From an uncultured Clostridium sp. (GTDB taxonomy: Bacteria; Bacillota; Clostridia; Christensenellales; Borkfalkiaceae): a DNA stretch of 30,025 nt. The notes below the pieces were generated by a model. That model did not search any database. It saw nothing but the letters and a program-made list of their open reading frames with translations, and was not told the DNA's origin. The stretch covers positions 1-30,025 of the forward strand of contig USMU01000015.1 in NCBI GenBank assembly GCA_900555925.1, read 5' to 3'. The translations under genes were made by a program, and so were the position numbers. Every line of letters starts with the position of its first letter. Within the stretch, counting starts at the first letter, position 1. Below, piece by piece: positions 1-9,090 of the stretch.

Positions 1-96
1 CCGCACTTTTTTCGGTCAATTATATTGTATCAGGATATTAATTTGACCGTATGCGGTTCGGATTGATATCCATATTTTTTTGTAATATCGGATTAA

Positions 97-149
97 AGCA
101 CTGCTTTGAGGTATTTTGATCTCAAAAGCAGTGCTAATTTCATTTTTTA
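97..149 (+). terminator. Rho-independent terminator of an upstream gene outside the window
   Basis: Arms at 97-110 and 121-135 (AGCACTGCTTTGAG / CTCAAAAGCAGTGCT) form a GC-containing stem with a single bulged base and a 10-base loop. A T-rich tract follows (141-149). It most likely ends a plus-strand gene left of the window. The rest of 1-520 is very AT-rich and shows no credible coding region. Confidence 0.7.
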
Positions 150-467
150 TGGATTATAAAAATCGATTGATAGTTGGTAAAATAGAGAAGATTAAATTAG
201 AATTTCATAAAATCTAGACTTAATTTTTTAATAGAAATAACATTAAAACGGTAGAGTATTAAAAATATTTTATAGCATAGAAAAATGAGTATTTAATTCT
301 ATCCAAATTTATAAGAATACGAATCTAGTTGAAAGAATGATTACTGAAAAGATAAAAGGTAGAAAATATGGGAATACTGTTTATTATTTACAATAATAAA
401 ACTAAAAGGAAAAAATGATAGACTATTTTACTTGTATAAAAAGCGAATTACTTTAATATTTTTTTGA

Positions 468-487
468 TTTGGTTCGCAAAAACCAAA
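468..487. promoter_or_regulatory. Inverted repeat upstream of the glycan operon promoter, possible operator
   Basis: A perfect 7-base inverted repeat, TTTGGTT-N6-AACCAAA, lies about 35 bases before the -35 box of the operon promoter. Its size and position fit a transcription-factor site, such as one for a LacI-type or ArsR-type regulator. Which protein binds it, if any, is unknown. Confidence 0.35.
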
Positions 488-520
488 ACCAAATACATGG
501 AAATGTTCAAAGCGAGGGTA

Positions 521-550
521 TTGATTTTGCAATATGGATTAAGTTATAAT
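521..550 (+). promoter_or_regulatory. Sigma-A type promoter of the glycan operon
   Basis: TTGATT at 521-526, an 18-base spacer and a perfect TATAAT at 545-550. It is the only clear promoter seen between the left edge and the GH32 gene, and it lies about 70 bases before the first start codon. Confidence 0.65.
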
Positions 551-618
551 AAAAGTACAAAAGAAAATTGAATTTTTCTGCGTTTGGAATAAAAAAAGCG
601 GAAAATCAAGGAGGTATT

Positions 619-1908
619 ATGAAACGGTTGATAGCGGGTTTAAGTTTGGTTTGTTCCTTACTCTTGTCTGTAAACATGTTTGCGGCCTGCGGTGGAGACG
701 GTTCTTCGCAAAGCGGGGGGGACAGCGGGGAGATTACTCTTCGGTTCTGGAACGGTTTTACGGGTTTGGACGGCGATTCGATGGATGAAATGATTAAGGA
801 TTTTAATGACGAGTATGCAGGGGAAATTAAAGTTTCCGCGGATAAAATGGCGTGGGATACGCTGTTCACGAAAATTACCACGACTAAAACGAATCTGAAA
901 AGCGCTCCTCACATTGTGGCCATGAGTAATTCCCGCGTAGCGGGTATGGTGGAAAGGGATCTCCTGCTTCCTATCGACGATATTGCCTCTGTACTCGGCG
1001 TTACGCAGGAAGATTATATCGCTTCGGCGTGGTCCACGGGAATTTTAGACGGAAAACGGTACAGTCTCCCGCTGGATATTCATCCTACGGCGATGTACTA
1101 TAATAAAGATTTGATTACCGAGGAAGAGTTGCCTGCTACGTGGGAGGAATTTTTGGCTGTCTGCGAGGAAAAGACAGATCCCGAAACTGGCGTTTACGGC
1201 TTTGCCGTTCCCAGTATGTATTCTATTACCAAAGATATTTTTGCGAGTATGCTGTTGCAAAACGGCGGGGATTTGTACGATTCGGAAAATACGGCGGTGT
1301 ATAATTCGCAAGAGGGCGTGGAGGCTTTACAATATCTTTGCGATCTTGTATATAAATATGGAGTTTCGCCCAAAGACGTCGGCGCGGGCGGGGATTATAC
1401 TCTTTTCAAAACGGGAAAGTCCGTCTTTTATTTCGACGGCCCTTGGATGCTCAATTCCTTCGATTTGATTGAGAACAGGGAGACGGCAAACGTCGGCGTT
1501 GCGGCGATGCCCGGCGCGGTCGGGGAGAACGGCGTTTCCTATTCGGGATCTCATCAGTTCACATTAATGAGCAATACCGTGACAGACGATCGTACGAAAG
1601 AGGCCTGTTATACGTTTATAAAATATATTCAGCAGCATTCTCTCGGTTGGGCGAAGGCGGGACAGGTACCGGCGCTCAAAGAGGTTTTGGACAGTGAAGA
1701 GTATAAATCGATTGCGGCTCTGCAACCGTTTACGGAAACGGCTTATAAAGCCGATCTCGGCAAAGCGGACTATAAGTATTTTTACGAGGGCTATAACTAT
1801 ATGGGGGTGGCGGTTTCCAATGCGATTTCCGATAAATACGGCCCCAAAGATTCCCTTGACAGAGCGGTAAAAAGTTTTTCGAATTGGATTATCGATAACG
1901 GTTTTTAA
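619..1908 (+). CDS. Sugar ABC transporter solute-binding lipoprotein (CUT1 type)
   Basis: Extracellular lipid-anchored binding protein that would deliver an oligosaccharide to the two permeases directly downstream. The 429-residue product has a lipoprotein signal peptide with lipobox FAAC (Cys24). It has the extracellular solute-binding protein family 1 pattern: RFWNGFTG near the start, LDIHPTAMYYNKDL, and a C-terminal half with FFYFDGPWML-like and aromatic-rich stretches. I chose ATG 619 because AAGGAGGT (608-615) sits just before it; an upstream TTG at 568 extends the frame but lacks a ribosome binding site and would bury the signal peptide. The stop is 12 bases before the next gene. The ligand cannot be read from sequence; neighbours suggest arabinose- or galactose-containing oligosaccharides. 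Confidence 0.93.
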   Translation: MKRLIAGLSLVCSLLLSVNMFAACGGDGSSQSGGDSGEITLRFWNGFTGLDGDSMDEMIKDFNDEYAGEIKVSADKMAWDTLFTKITTTKTNLKSAPHIVAMSNSRVAGMVERDLLLPIDDIASVLGVTQEDYIASAWSTGILDGKRYSLPLDIHPTAMYYNKDLITEEELPATWEEFLAVCEEKTDPETGVYGFAVPSMYSITKDIFASMLLQNGGDLYDSENTAVYNSQEGVEALQYLCDLVYKYGVSPKDVGAGGDYTLFKTGKSVFYFDGPWMLNSFDLIENRETANVGVAAMPGAVGENGVSYSGSHQFTLMSNTVTDDRTKEACYTFIKYIQQHSLGWAKAGQVPALKEVLDSEEYKSIAALQPFTETAYKADLGKADYKYFYEGYNYMGVAVSNAISDKYGPKDSLDRAVKSFSNWIIDNGF

Positions 1909-1920
1909 CGGGTGATTTTT

Positions 1921-2820
1921 ATGAAACAAGGTACTAAGGGAAAACTGACGGATAATTTGACATCCTACTTGTTTGTCGCTCCCTATTTAGTTTTTTTTAT
2001 CATATTTGCGCTCGTCCCTTTGGTACTTTGTATCTATTTGAGCTTTTGCCAATGGGACGGAGCTTCCGAAATCGAATGGATCGGGTTGCAGAATTATAAA
2101 TTATTGTTCGGCGCATTAGGTACCGGACAGATAGCCAAAGAATTTTGGAAGTCCGTCCTGAATACGCTGTTGTTTGTGGCGGTGCAGATGCCCGTTTTAA
2201 TGATTTTGCCTCTTTTGATCGCATTGCTTATCAATCGGTGTTCCGGAACGGGTAAATTTTTTATGAGTGCCTTTTATTTCCCCTCCATTTTATCCGTGGC
2301 GACGGTGTGTATCATTTGGTATTTTATGTTTGATACCAACGCGGGGATTCTCAACAACTTTTTCAAAACAAATATTCCTTGGATAACAAAACAGCCTTAT
2401 GCCTGGATTTCTATTTTTATTTTGTCGAGTTGGTGGGGAATCGGCGGAAATATGGTGCTCTATCTTGCGGGCCTCTCCAACGTCTCCAAGGAATGTCTGG
2501 AAGCGGCCGCGTTGGACGGAGCGGGCGTCTGGGCCTCCTTCATTCATATCACCTTGCCAGGGTTGAAGAATACTTTGGTGTACGTATTGACGATGACGAC
2601 GCTTTCCTGTTTCAATGTATTCGGTCAACCGAACATTTTGACGGCAGGCGGACCGGATTCCTCCACGACTGTGGCAATGATGAACATTTATAATACCGCC
2701 TTCGGAGGCAGTAAATTCGGCCGCGCCTGTGCGATGTCTATTTTGATGGCGTTGATTATGGTGGCTTTTACGATCAGTTCTTATAAATTGCAGACGGCAA
2801 AAGATAAGGAGAGCGTGTGA
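1921..2820 (+). CDS. Sugar ABC transporter permease, MalF/UgpA type
   Basis: Integral membrane subunit of the CUT1 importer, 299 residues with about six hydrophobic segments, the first near residues 15-38. The cytoplasmic EAA loop that docks to the ATPase is visible as EAAALDGAG...ITLPGL from about residue 194. ATG 1921 follows GGGTGA at proper spacing; a GTG at 1912 in frame is less likely. The gene starts 12 bases after the binding protein and ends 1 base before the next permease, so the three are surely cotranscribed. No ATP-binding subunit gene is present in the window, so a shared MsiK/MalK-type ATPase elsewhere is inferred. Confidence 0.93.
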   Translation: MKQGTKGKLTDNLTSYLFVAPYLVFFIIFALVPLVLCIYLSFCQWDGASEIEWIGLQNYKLLFGALGTGQIAKEFWKSVLNTLLFVAVQMPVLMILPLLIALLINRCSGTGKFFMSAFYFPSILSVATVCIIWYFMFDTNAGILNNFFKTNIPWITKQPYAWISIFILSSWWGIGGNMVLYLAGLSNVSKECLEAAALDGAGVWASFIHITLPGLKNTLVYVLTMTTLSCFNVFGQPNILTAGGPDSSTTVAMMNIYNTAFGGSKFGRACAMSILMALIMVAFTISSYKLQTAKDKESV

Positions 2821-2821
2821 A

Positions 2822-3715
2822 ATGAATCTTCCAAAAAATATTTCGGAAAAGTTGATTTCCAAAATCTCCTTATTGAAACGGCGCGGTTTGCGAAGAAATT
2901 TTTTATCCGCGGCGGTATTCGTCGCTTTGCTGCTTCTTCTGATCGTCGTTTTTTTACCGACCCTGTGGGGACTTTCCACCTCTTTCAAATACGAGGACGA
3001 TGTCTTTGAAACGATTACTTCCTTTTTCCCTAAACGTTGGACCCTGACCAATTATTCCGAAGTTTTCAGCAATCCTTATACGCCTATTCTGCGCTGGTTC
3101 TTTAACAGCGTAAAAATTGTGGTGACATATGTATTTTTATACCTTTTGATTACCTCGCTGGCTTCGTTCGGATTTACCCGCCTGCGCTTTAAGGGACGGG
3201 AGACTTTATTCTGGATATGTCTTTCCTCCATGATGGTTCCCGGCGTGATCAATATGATTCCCAATTACGCCATTATTTACAGATTAAATCTGATAGATAA
3301 TATGTTTGCCATGGTCCTTCCCGGTCTGTCCGGCGTATTCGGAGTCTTTTTATTGAGGCAGTTCATGACCGGGATTCCGCGGGAATACGACGAGGCGGCA
3401 AAAATCGACGGGGCGGGTAAATTCAGAATTTATTTTCATATCATTCTTCCGATGTGTGTCCCCGCGCTGGTAACGCTCGCTATCTTTTCCTTTCAGGGGA
3501 ATTGGAACGATTATATCTGGCCGTTGATGGTGACTAATCAGCCTGAAACCCGTACTTTGACGGCAGGCATGTCTACGTTTATCGAGAGATATACTCATCA
3601 ATACGGGAAACTCATGGCAGGAGCCATGGCGAGTGCCATACCTGTTTTGCTGGTGTTTTTAGTGGGACAGAAATATTTTATTCGCGGTATTTCCATAGGA
3701 GGAATCAAGGGATAA
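2822..3715 (+). CDS. Sugar ABC transporter permease, MalG/UgpE type
   Basis: Second membrane subunit of the CUT1 importer, 297 residues. The first membrane segment is near residues 28-55, after a basic N-terminus. The EAA loop (EYDEAAKIDGAG...IILP) starts near residue 188, and the C-terminus GQKYFIRGISIGGIKG is characteristic of this subfamily. AAGGAG at 2806-2811 serves the ATG at 2822. The gene ends 4 bases before the GH2 gene, tying import to intracellular hydrolysis. Confidence 0.94.
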   Translation: MNLPKNISEKLISKISLLKRRGLRRNFLSAAVFVALLLLLIVVFLPTLWGLSTSFKYEDDVFETITSFFPKRWTLTNYSEVFSNPYTPILRWFFNSVKIVVTYVFLYLLITSLASFGFTRLRFKGRETLFWICLSSMMVPGVINMIPNYAIIYRLNLIDNMFAMVLPGLSGVFGVFLLRQFMTGIPREYDEAAKIDGAGKFRIYFHIILPMCVPALVTLAIFSFQGNWNDYIWPLMVTNQPETRTLTAGMSTFIERYTHQYGKLMAGAMASAIPVLLVFLVGQKYFIRGISIGGIKG

Positions 3716-3719
3716 CGCT

Positions 3720-5420
3720 ATGCAAGAGATTGTCAATTACGGAAAAATGTGTCCGAATCCCGTATTCGAGCGCAAAGACTATGTATTTTTAACGGGGGAG
3801 TGGAGGTTTTCCTTTTCCCCGTCCGAGGAAGAACCCGTATTCGATCGAAAGATTGTCGTACCCTATTCTTATGAATGTGAAGCGAGCGGAATCGGGGACG
3901 GAACCATGCACGAATGTGTCTGGTATGAGCGCGAATTGGAGATAAAGCCGCATGACGGTCGGATACATCTTTGTTTTGAAGGAGTAGATTATCATTGTTT
4001 CGTATACGTAAACGGAGGTTTTGCTTGTGAACATAGAGGCGGATATACTTCCTTTTTTGCGGATATTACAGAGCTTGTAAAAGCGGGGACGAATACTCTG
4101 CGGGTGAAGGTGCTGGACGATTTCAGCGGAGCCCAGCTCCGGGGCAAACAACGCCGCAAGTCGAGTAATTACGATTGCTGGTATATACAGACCACGGGGA
4201 TCTGGAAACCGGTATGGCTGGAATACTGTGGCAGCAATCCCTTAAAGAGGATATTTTTTTCGCCTGAAAACGACGGTACGGTCTGTTTTGAAGGGGAGAC
4301 GGAATACGAGGCGCAAGCAGAGATAGAAATATTCGAAGAGGGAAAATCGATTTGTACGCAACGGCTTGAAACCGTTTCCAAACTTTTGAGCGGAAAGGTA
4401 AAGCTGAATAATCCCCGTCTTTGGGACATAGAAAATCCCTTTTTGTACGAGGTAAAAATCCGTGTCTTTGGAGAAAGTACGGACGAAGTATCGACTTATT
4501 TTGCGTTTCGGGAAGTAAATACGGACGAAAACGGCGTCTATATCAACGGCAAAAAGGTCTATCTGAGAATGATACTTGCCCAAGGATATTGGAAAAATAC
4601 GATGCTGACGGCTCCCGATGAAACGGCTTTGGAAAAAGATATTCTGTTGGCGAAAAAGCTGGGTTTCAACGGCATACGCATGCATCAGAAGGTAGAGAGC
4701 AACGTTTTCTATTATCTCTGCGATAAATTGGGAATGTATGTTTGGGGAGAAATTCCCAGCGCTTACGAGTATACCGACCGCATGAAGCGCGAATTCGGAG
4801 AGGATTGTCTGAAAATCGTCAGACAGTTGAAAGTATATCCCTGTATCATTGCTTGGGTGATTTTCAACGAATCATGGGGAATTCCCGAGATAAAAAATAA
4901 TCGAGAATGTCAGTTGTTTGTAGAAGCGATACAGCGAAAGGTTCGCGCCGAAGACCCTACTCGCCTGATTGTCATTAATGACGGCTGGCATCAATTAAAC
5001 GGGGATTTGCTGACCTTGCACGAATACGAGCAAAACGCGGAAACGCTCTTGAAGGAATATCGGGATAAAAACTACGTGGTGGGAGAAAAGCTCATCAACC
5101 AGAATCGTTGGGGAAAAAGTTTTGCCGACAATTATACATATTCTCATCAGGCGGTGATTATCTCGGAATTCGGCGGCGTAGCTATGGTCAGGGACGACGG
5201 CTGGGGATACGGCGATAAAGCGAGCGATTTGGAAGAATATCGCGTGCGGGTGACGGGGCTCGTGTCCGCGTTAAAGAGGATAGATTATCTCGCGGGCTTT
5301 TGCTATACGCAATTGACCGATGTTCAACAGGAGACGAACGGACTTTTAACGATAGAGCGGAAACCGAAACTACCGCTTGAATGTATTCGCAATATTTTTG
5401 CTTTTGAAAGGAATGTATAG
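3720..5420 (+). CDS. Glycoside hydrolase family 2 (beta-galactosidase/beta-glucuronidase-like), cytoplasmic
   Basis: Retaining glycosidase of 566 residues expected to hydrolyse imported oligosaccharides. The order is an N-terminal jelly-roll sugar-binding domain (about 20-180), an immunoglobulin-like domain (about 180-275) and a TIM barrel (about 275-560). The acid/base glutamate is E384 in FNESWG and the nucleophile is E483 in ISEFGG. GFNGIRMHQ and WGEIPS are further GH2 barrel signatures. There is no signal peptide, so it acts in the cytosol. It is short for the family because it stops after the barrel without C-terminal domains. It begins 4 bases after the permease. The sugar specificity (galactoside, glucuronide, arabinoside or other) cannot be decided from sequence alone. 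Confidence 0.9.
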   Translation: MQEIVNYGKMCPNPVFERKDYVFLTGEWRFSFSPSEEEPVFDRKIVVPYSYECEASGIGDGTMHECVWYERELEIKPHDGRIHLCFEGVDYHCFVYVNGGFACEHRGGYTSFFADITELVKAGTNTLRVKVLDDFSGAQLRGKQRRKSSNYDCWYIQTTGIWKPVWLEYCGSNPLKRIFFSPENDGTVCFEGETEYEAQAEIEIFEEGKSICTQRLETVSKLLSGKVKLNNPRLWDIENPFLYEVKIRVFGESTDEVSTYFAFREVNTDENGVYINGKKVYLRMILAQGYWKNTMLTAPDETALEKDILLAKKLGFNGIRMHQKVESNVFYYLCDKLGMYVWGEIPSAYEYTDRMKREFGEDCLKIVRQLKVYPCIIAWVIFNESWGIPEIKNNRECQLFVEAIQRKVRAEDPTRLIVINDGWHQLNGDLLTLHEYEQNAETLLKEYRDKNYVVGEKLINQNRWGKSFADNYTYSHQAVIISEFGGVAMVRDDGWGYGDKASDLEEYRVRVTGLVSALKRIDYLAGFCYTQLTDVQQETNGLLTIERKPKLPLECIRNIFAFERNV

Positions 5421-5438
5421 AGGGAGGGTTAAAACTTT

Positions 5439-7376
5439 ATGAAGGCAAATAAATTTATATGTCTGTTGGCGGCAGTCCTTGCGAGCTCGGTCCTGCTTGC
5501 AGGATGCGGCGCGGGAGGCGACTCATCGCTTGCAAAGACGGAGGAGACTTATGATAGGACGCTCCGCGTCAATTTGGGGGTGGAGAAAAAGGATAAAATT
5601 TCCCCTTATATCTATGGCCAGTTTATCGAACACATAGAGAGTTGTATTTATAACGGAATTTGGTCGGAGATACTTCTCGACAGAAAATTTTATTATGAAA
5701 TCGGAGAGGTGGGATTTTCTCCTTGGCGTGCAGTTGCGGAGGATTTTGTAAAGAGCAATTCGGAAACGACATATAGCGGCGGACATTCGGCGGAAATATC
5801 TGCGGGCGGCGGCATTTTTCAGGAAGAACTTTCCTTGGAAAAAAAGGAATATAGCGGTTATTTGTACGCAAATGCGTCGCAGGATTCCAAAATAAAGGTG
5901 GAACTTTCTTCCTCTGCCTGGTCCGATTCCGTCGAAATAGACCTTTCGGCGGGGGAAGGATTTCAGAAATATTCGTTTTCGTTTCAAGGAGAGGCGGCGG
6001 ATAATGCAAAATTTACGCTCTCCGTCCTTTCCGGAAATGCTCTGTTTGACTCTCTTTCTCTGATGCCAGCGGATAATTATCAAGGCATGAGACGAGATAC
6101 CTTGGAACTTTTGAAAAAGTTGAACGGAACGATGTATCGCTGGCCGGGCGGAAATTTTCTTTCCGGCTACGATTGGAAAGACGGAATCGGAGACCGCGAT
6201 AAACGTCCTTCTCGTCGCAATCTTCACTATATGGGATTGGAAAGCAGCTTTTCCAGCGAAGCGGAAATGCTGGCTTCCGATATGGTCAATTTAGAAGCGC
6301 TGGGATTTTACGGCGGTATCGAGCCGAACGATTTCGGCACGGACGAATTTTTGGCTTTTTGCGAGTATCTCGGCGCCGAGCCTCTGATGATGGTCAATGA
6401 CGGATTGGGAAAGGTCGAAGACGCCGCGGATCTCGTAGAATACTGCAACGGTGCGGAAACGACGGAATACGGCCGTCAACGCGCGGAAAACGGTCATAAA
6501 GAGCCTTATGAAATCGAATATTGGGGCATAGGAAACGAGATGTTTGGGGATTGGCAGTTAGGACATGTCCCCGTGTCGGAATATGTACAGCGGCATAATC
6601 TTTTTGCCGAGACAATGAAGGAGAAAGATTCGTCTTTGCGGCTCATCGCGGTCGGAAACAATGCTTCGGAATGGAACGACGCAATGTTTGAAAACTGTGC
6701 GGAGAATATGGATTATACGGCCGAACATTTTTACGGCGAGCGGGACGAGGCGGACGTATTCAAGCATATTTCCAATATTACCAATAATGTAGATGACCGA
6801 ATTTCCCGGCATCGGACATTGATAAAAAAATATCCTGCCTGTGCTTCGGTAAAGATAGCTTTTACCGAGTATGCGTACGATAAAGCTGTTACAGCCTCCC
6901 GATTGAAGGATGGCATGGGGATAGCGGCGGTCCTCAATCGTTTTATAGAAAATGCAGATATTGTAGAAATGGCTTGTTATTCTAGCACCTTAAATGCGAC
7001 GCAGGGGTGCCTCACTACTACGGATACAGCGGCAACGTTGCAGGGGGCGGGTTATGTATTGCAAATGTATCGGCAATATATGCAAGAATATTCCTTAAAT
7101 GCGGCAGTGCAGGCAGATAAAGAAATCGGGCTCGACGTTTCCGCATCGGTGAGCGCGGACGGTAAGACAATCACGCTCGCAGTAGTCAATCCTTCGGAAT
7201 ACGATGTAAGATTAGATTGCAGCCGATTGACGAACGTCAAGTCGATAATTCGGAGTACTCTTACAGCCGATTATTATGATTCCGACGGCAACGAGCTTTA
7301 TACTGAATATAAAGAAAATCTCGCCTATCCCGTCGCCCCGATGATGAGCGTCAGCCTGTTCGTCATAGAACTTTAA
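5439..7376 (+). CDS. Lipoprotein alpha-L-arabinofuranosidase, GH51 type
   Basis: Surface-anchored enzyme of 645 residues that would release arabinofuranosyl side chains from arabinoxylan, arabinan or related glycans. The lipoprotein signal ends at lipobox LAGC (Cys23). The family start motif YIYGQFIEHIESCIYNGIW follows near residue 57. A CBM-like beta-sandwich occupies about 100-205, then the barrel begins with RWPGGNFLSGYDW near residue 233. The acid/base is E367 in GIGNEM and the nucleophile is E477 in AFTEYAYD, followed by a C-terminal beta-sandwich. Many GH51 enzymes are cytoplasmic, so the lipid anchor is notable. It starts 18 bases after GH2 and belongs to the same operon. Confidence 0.9.
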   Translation: MKANKFICLLAAVLASSVLLAGCGAGGDSSLAKTEETYDRTLRVNLGVEKKDKISPYIYGQFIEHIESCIYNGIWSEILLDRKFYYEIGEVGFSPWRAVAEDFVKSNSETTYSGGHSAEISAGGGIFQEELSLEKKEYSGYLYANASQDSKIKVELSSSAWSDSVEIDLSAGEGFQKYSFSFQGEAADNAKFTLSVLSGNALFDSLSLMPADNYQGMRRDTLELLKKLNGTMYRWPGGNFLSGYDWKDGIGDRDKRPSRRNLHYMGLESSFSSEAEMLASDMVNLEALGFYGGIEPNDFGTDEFLAFCEYLGAEPLMMVNDGLGKVEDAADLVEYCNGAETTEYGRQRAENGHKEPYEIEYWGIGNEMFGDWQLGHVPVSEYVQRHNLFAETMKEKDSSLRLIAVGNNASEWNDAMFENCAENMDYTAEHFYGERDEADVFKHISNITNNVDDRISRHRTLIKKYPACASVKIAFTEYAYDKAVTASRLKDGMGIAAVLNRFIENADIVEMACYSSTLNATQGCLTTTDTAATLQGAGYVLQMYRQYMQEYSLNAAVQADKEIGLDVSASVSADGKTITLAVVNPSEYDVRLDCSRLTNVKSIIRSTLTADYYDSDGNELYTEYKENLAYPVAPMMSVSLFVIEL

Positions 7377-7405
7377 TCGAATTTTCAAAAATAAGGAGGA
7401 AAATC

Positions 7406-9070
7406 ATGAAAAGAAAAAGAACAATAAAACTTTTGTTTTTATCCATGTTGAGCATTTCTTTGCTTGCAATTGCAGCCGCCTGCGGAGGAGAAGAAAACAC
7501 AGAAACGAGCAGTGGAACAAACGTTTCGGATACGTCTTCTTCATCCCGTCCCGATAGTTCGTCCGACAGCATGGAAGAACAAGTGACGGATTATATGCTG
7601 GATGAGGAAAGAAAGTATACGGGAACGCTGGTAGACGGAAAGCCGGAGGGCGAAGGAACGCTGGAATGGGTACTCACAAATTGCGCGTATACGGGCGAAT
7701 TTTCCAATGGAGTCTATGAGGGGAAAGGAGTTTTTGAGTGGAATAGTACGGGAGATAAGCTGGAAGGAATATTTTCCTGCGGAACGCCGATAACAGGAAA
7801 ATATACGTATGCGAATACGATGAGCTATGAAGGAGAGTTCAATACGGAATGGAAGTTTGAAGGGGAGGGGATATTCGATTGGAATACATATAACGCGGAC
7901 GGGAGCGTAAAGGCATACGGCTGGAAATATGAGGGGGAATTTAAGAACGGAAGTCCCGAAGGCTGTCGAGGGAAAGTGACGTTCAATCAAGAAGGGAAAG
8001 GAGAGGGAGTATATTGGTTTGAAGGAGAAATGAGCGGATTTCCGGAAGTGAAGAAAGGGCAGCAAGGAAGAGGCTATATCGTATATCCCGATAAAAGCAC
8101 GTATGAAGGGGGAATTTATTATACGTCGGAAGGAGAATGGATCCGTTATGGGGAAGGCACGCAGAATTTCTTTTATACGACGTTTACGGGCGCGAGCGCG
8201 GGAGGTGAAGCCTCGGATAAAATCTATTGTTATGTCGGGGAATTTGACGGCCGAAATTATAGCTGGATGTATGGAAACGGAGTAATGTATTTCAGCGATA
8301 TATCGGGAAATCCGACGGGTTATATTAAAGGCACTTGGAACGGTATGAGTCGAATAGGCGAATGGTCGGGGGAATGGAAGGAGGAATATCTTCTCGATAA
8401 GTGGAAATCTTTGAAAGAAATCGATTGGAAGCATGAATTTTTCAGAAAGTTAGAAGGATATATAGAAGCGGAATCTGACAAAGATATGACGGGCAAAACT
8501 CTTTTACTTGGAACCTCTACCTTTGAATATTGGTATACGAGCAAGGAAGATCTTTCTCCGGAATATGATTCAATCAATTTCGGAGTCGGTGGCTCTACTG
8601 CAAAGTGGTGGAACGAAAATGCTGAGCTCTTAAAGGGCGTGAAAGGGTGCCCCGAACAAATTTTGCTTTTTATCGGCGGCAATGATGTGGCTTCTTCTTA
8701 CTCCACAAAAGATATTGTAGCTTGGAGTCAATCGTTTATAGGTAAATTGAAGGAATATTTTCCACAAAGTAAGATTGTTTTTGTTTCGCTCCAAACCGCG
8801 CTCATTCGCTGGAATCAGCGCGAACAGGTAAAAGAGGTGAATGCCGCGGTCAAATCATGGATAGAGACGGAAGAAAACATTTATTTTCTTGATATTTATG
8901 ACTATCTCTATGATTCTCAGGCACAATCGGGCACTTATTACGATGCGGAATACGGGGCTTTACGAACGGACGTATGGCAGGCGGATAAGCTTCATCTAAA
9001 TACGCTCGGATATGAATTATTTACGAAAGCAATTAAAGAAAAACTTTCCTATCTATTTGGCTCGCAATAA
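7406..9070 (+). CDS. MORN-repeat lipoprotein with C-terminal SGNH hydrolase domain (copy 1)
   Basis: Predicted surface lipoprotein of 554 residues. Signal peptide with lipobox AAAC (Cys26), then a Ser/Thr-rich linker, then MORN-type repeats of the form YxGxF..G..EGxG (about residues 65-320), then an SGNH/GDSL-family domain from about 365. Catalytic blocks: S371 in LLGTSTF (GTS instead of GDS), FGVGGST, N426 in GGND, and D527/H530 in DKLHLN. The domain would be an esterase or acetylesterase; carbohydrate deacetylation is inferred from the GH51 and ABC neighbours. TAAGGAGG precedes the ATG. The central 864 bp (7475-8338) is exactly repeated in the next gene, while both ends differ. Bacterial lipoproteins with this architecture are not something I can name. 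Confidence 0.85.
   Translation: MKRKRTIKLLFLSMLSISLLAIAAACGGEENTETSSGTNVSDTSSSSRPDSSSDSMEEQVTDYMLDEERKYTGTLVDGKPEGEGTLEWVLTNCAYTGEFSNGVYEGKGVFEWNSTGDKLEGIFSCGTPITGKYTYANTMSYEGEFNTEWKFEGEGIFDWNTYNADGSVKAYGWKYEGEFKNGSPEGCRGKVTFNQEGKGEGVYWFEGEMSGFPEVKKGQQGRGYIVYPDKSTYEGGIYYTSEGEWIRYGEGTQNFFYTTFTGASAGGEASDKIYCYVGEFDGRNYSWMYGNGVMYFSDISGNPTGYIKGTWNGMSRIGEWSGEWKEEYLLDKWKSLKEIDWKHEFFRKLEGYIEAESDKDMTGKTLLLGTSTFEYWYTSKEDLSPEYDSINFGVGGSTAKWWNENAELLKGVKGCPEQILLFIGGNDVASSYSTKDIVAWSQSFIGKLKEYFPQSKIVFVSLQTALIRWNQREQVKEVNAAVKSWIETEENIYFLDIYDYLYDSQAQSGTYYDAEYGALRTDVWQADKLHLNTLGYELFTKAIKEKLSYLFGSQ
7475..8338 (+). repeat. 864-bp exact direct repeat, unit A
   Basis: This block is repeated without an observed mismatch at 9157-10020, an offset of 1682 bases. 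It covers the end of the lipobox, the Ser-rich linker, all MORN repeats and the shared cap motif, and stops abruptly at GGCACTTGG. The flanking signal peptides and SGNH domains are clearly different. The encoded residues are identical over the whole block. It shows no transposase or terminal inverted repeats. Confidence 0.93.
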
Positions 9071-9090
9071 ATGCGTAAAGAGGTAAAACG

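Noticed and set aside
568..618. TTG start giving a 17-residue longer binding protein
   Set aside because: No ribosome binding site, and it would put a polar stretch before the lipoprotein signal; ATG 619 has AAGGAGGT.
7541..8434. 297-codon minus-strand open frame opposite the MORN gene, repeated at 9223-9747
   Set aside because: It mirrors the codon pattern of the repeats, has no ribosome binding site, and its identity in both copies follows from the DNA repeat.
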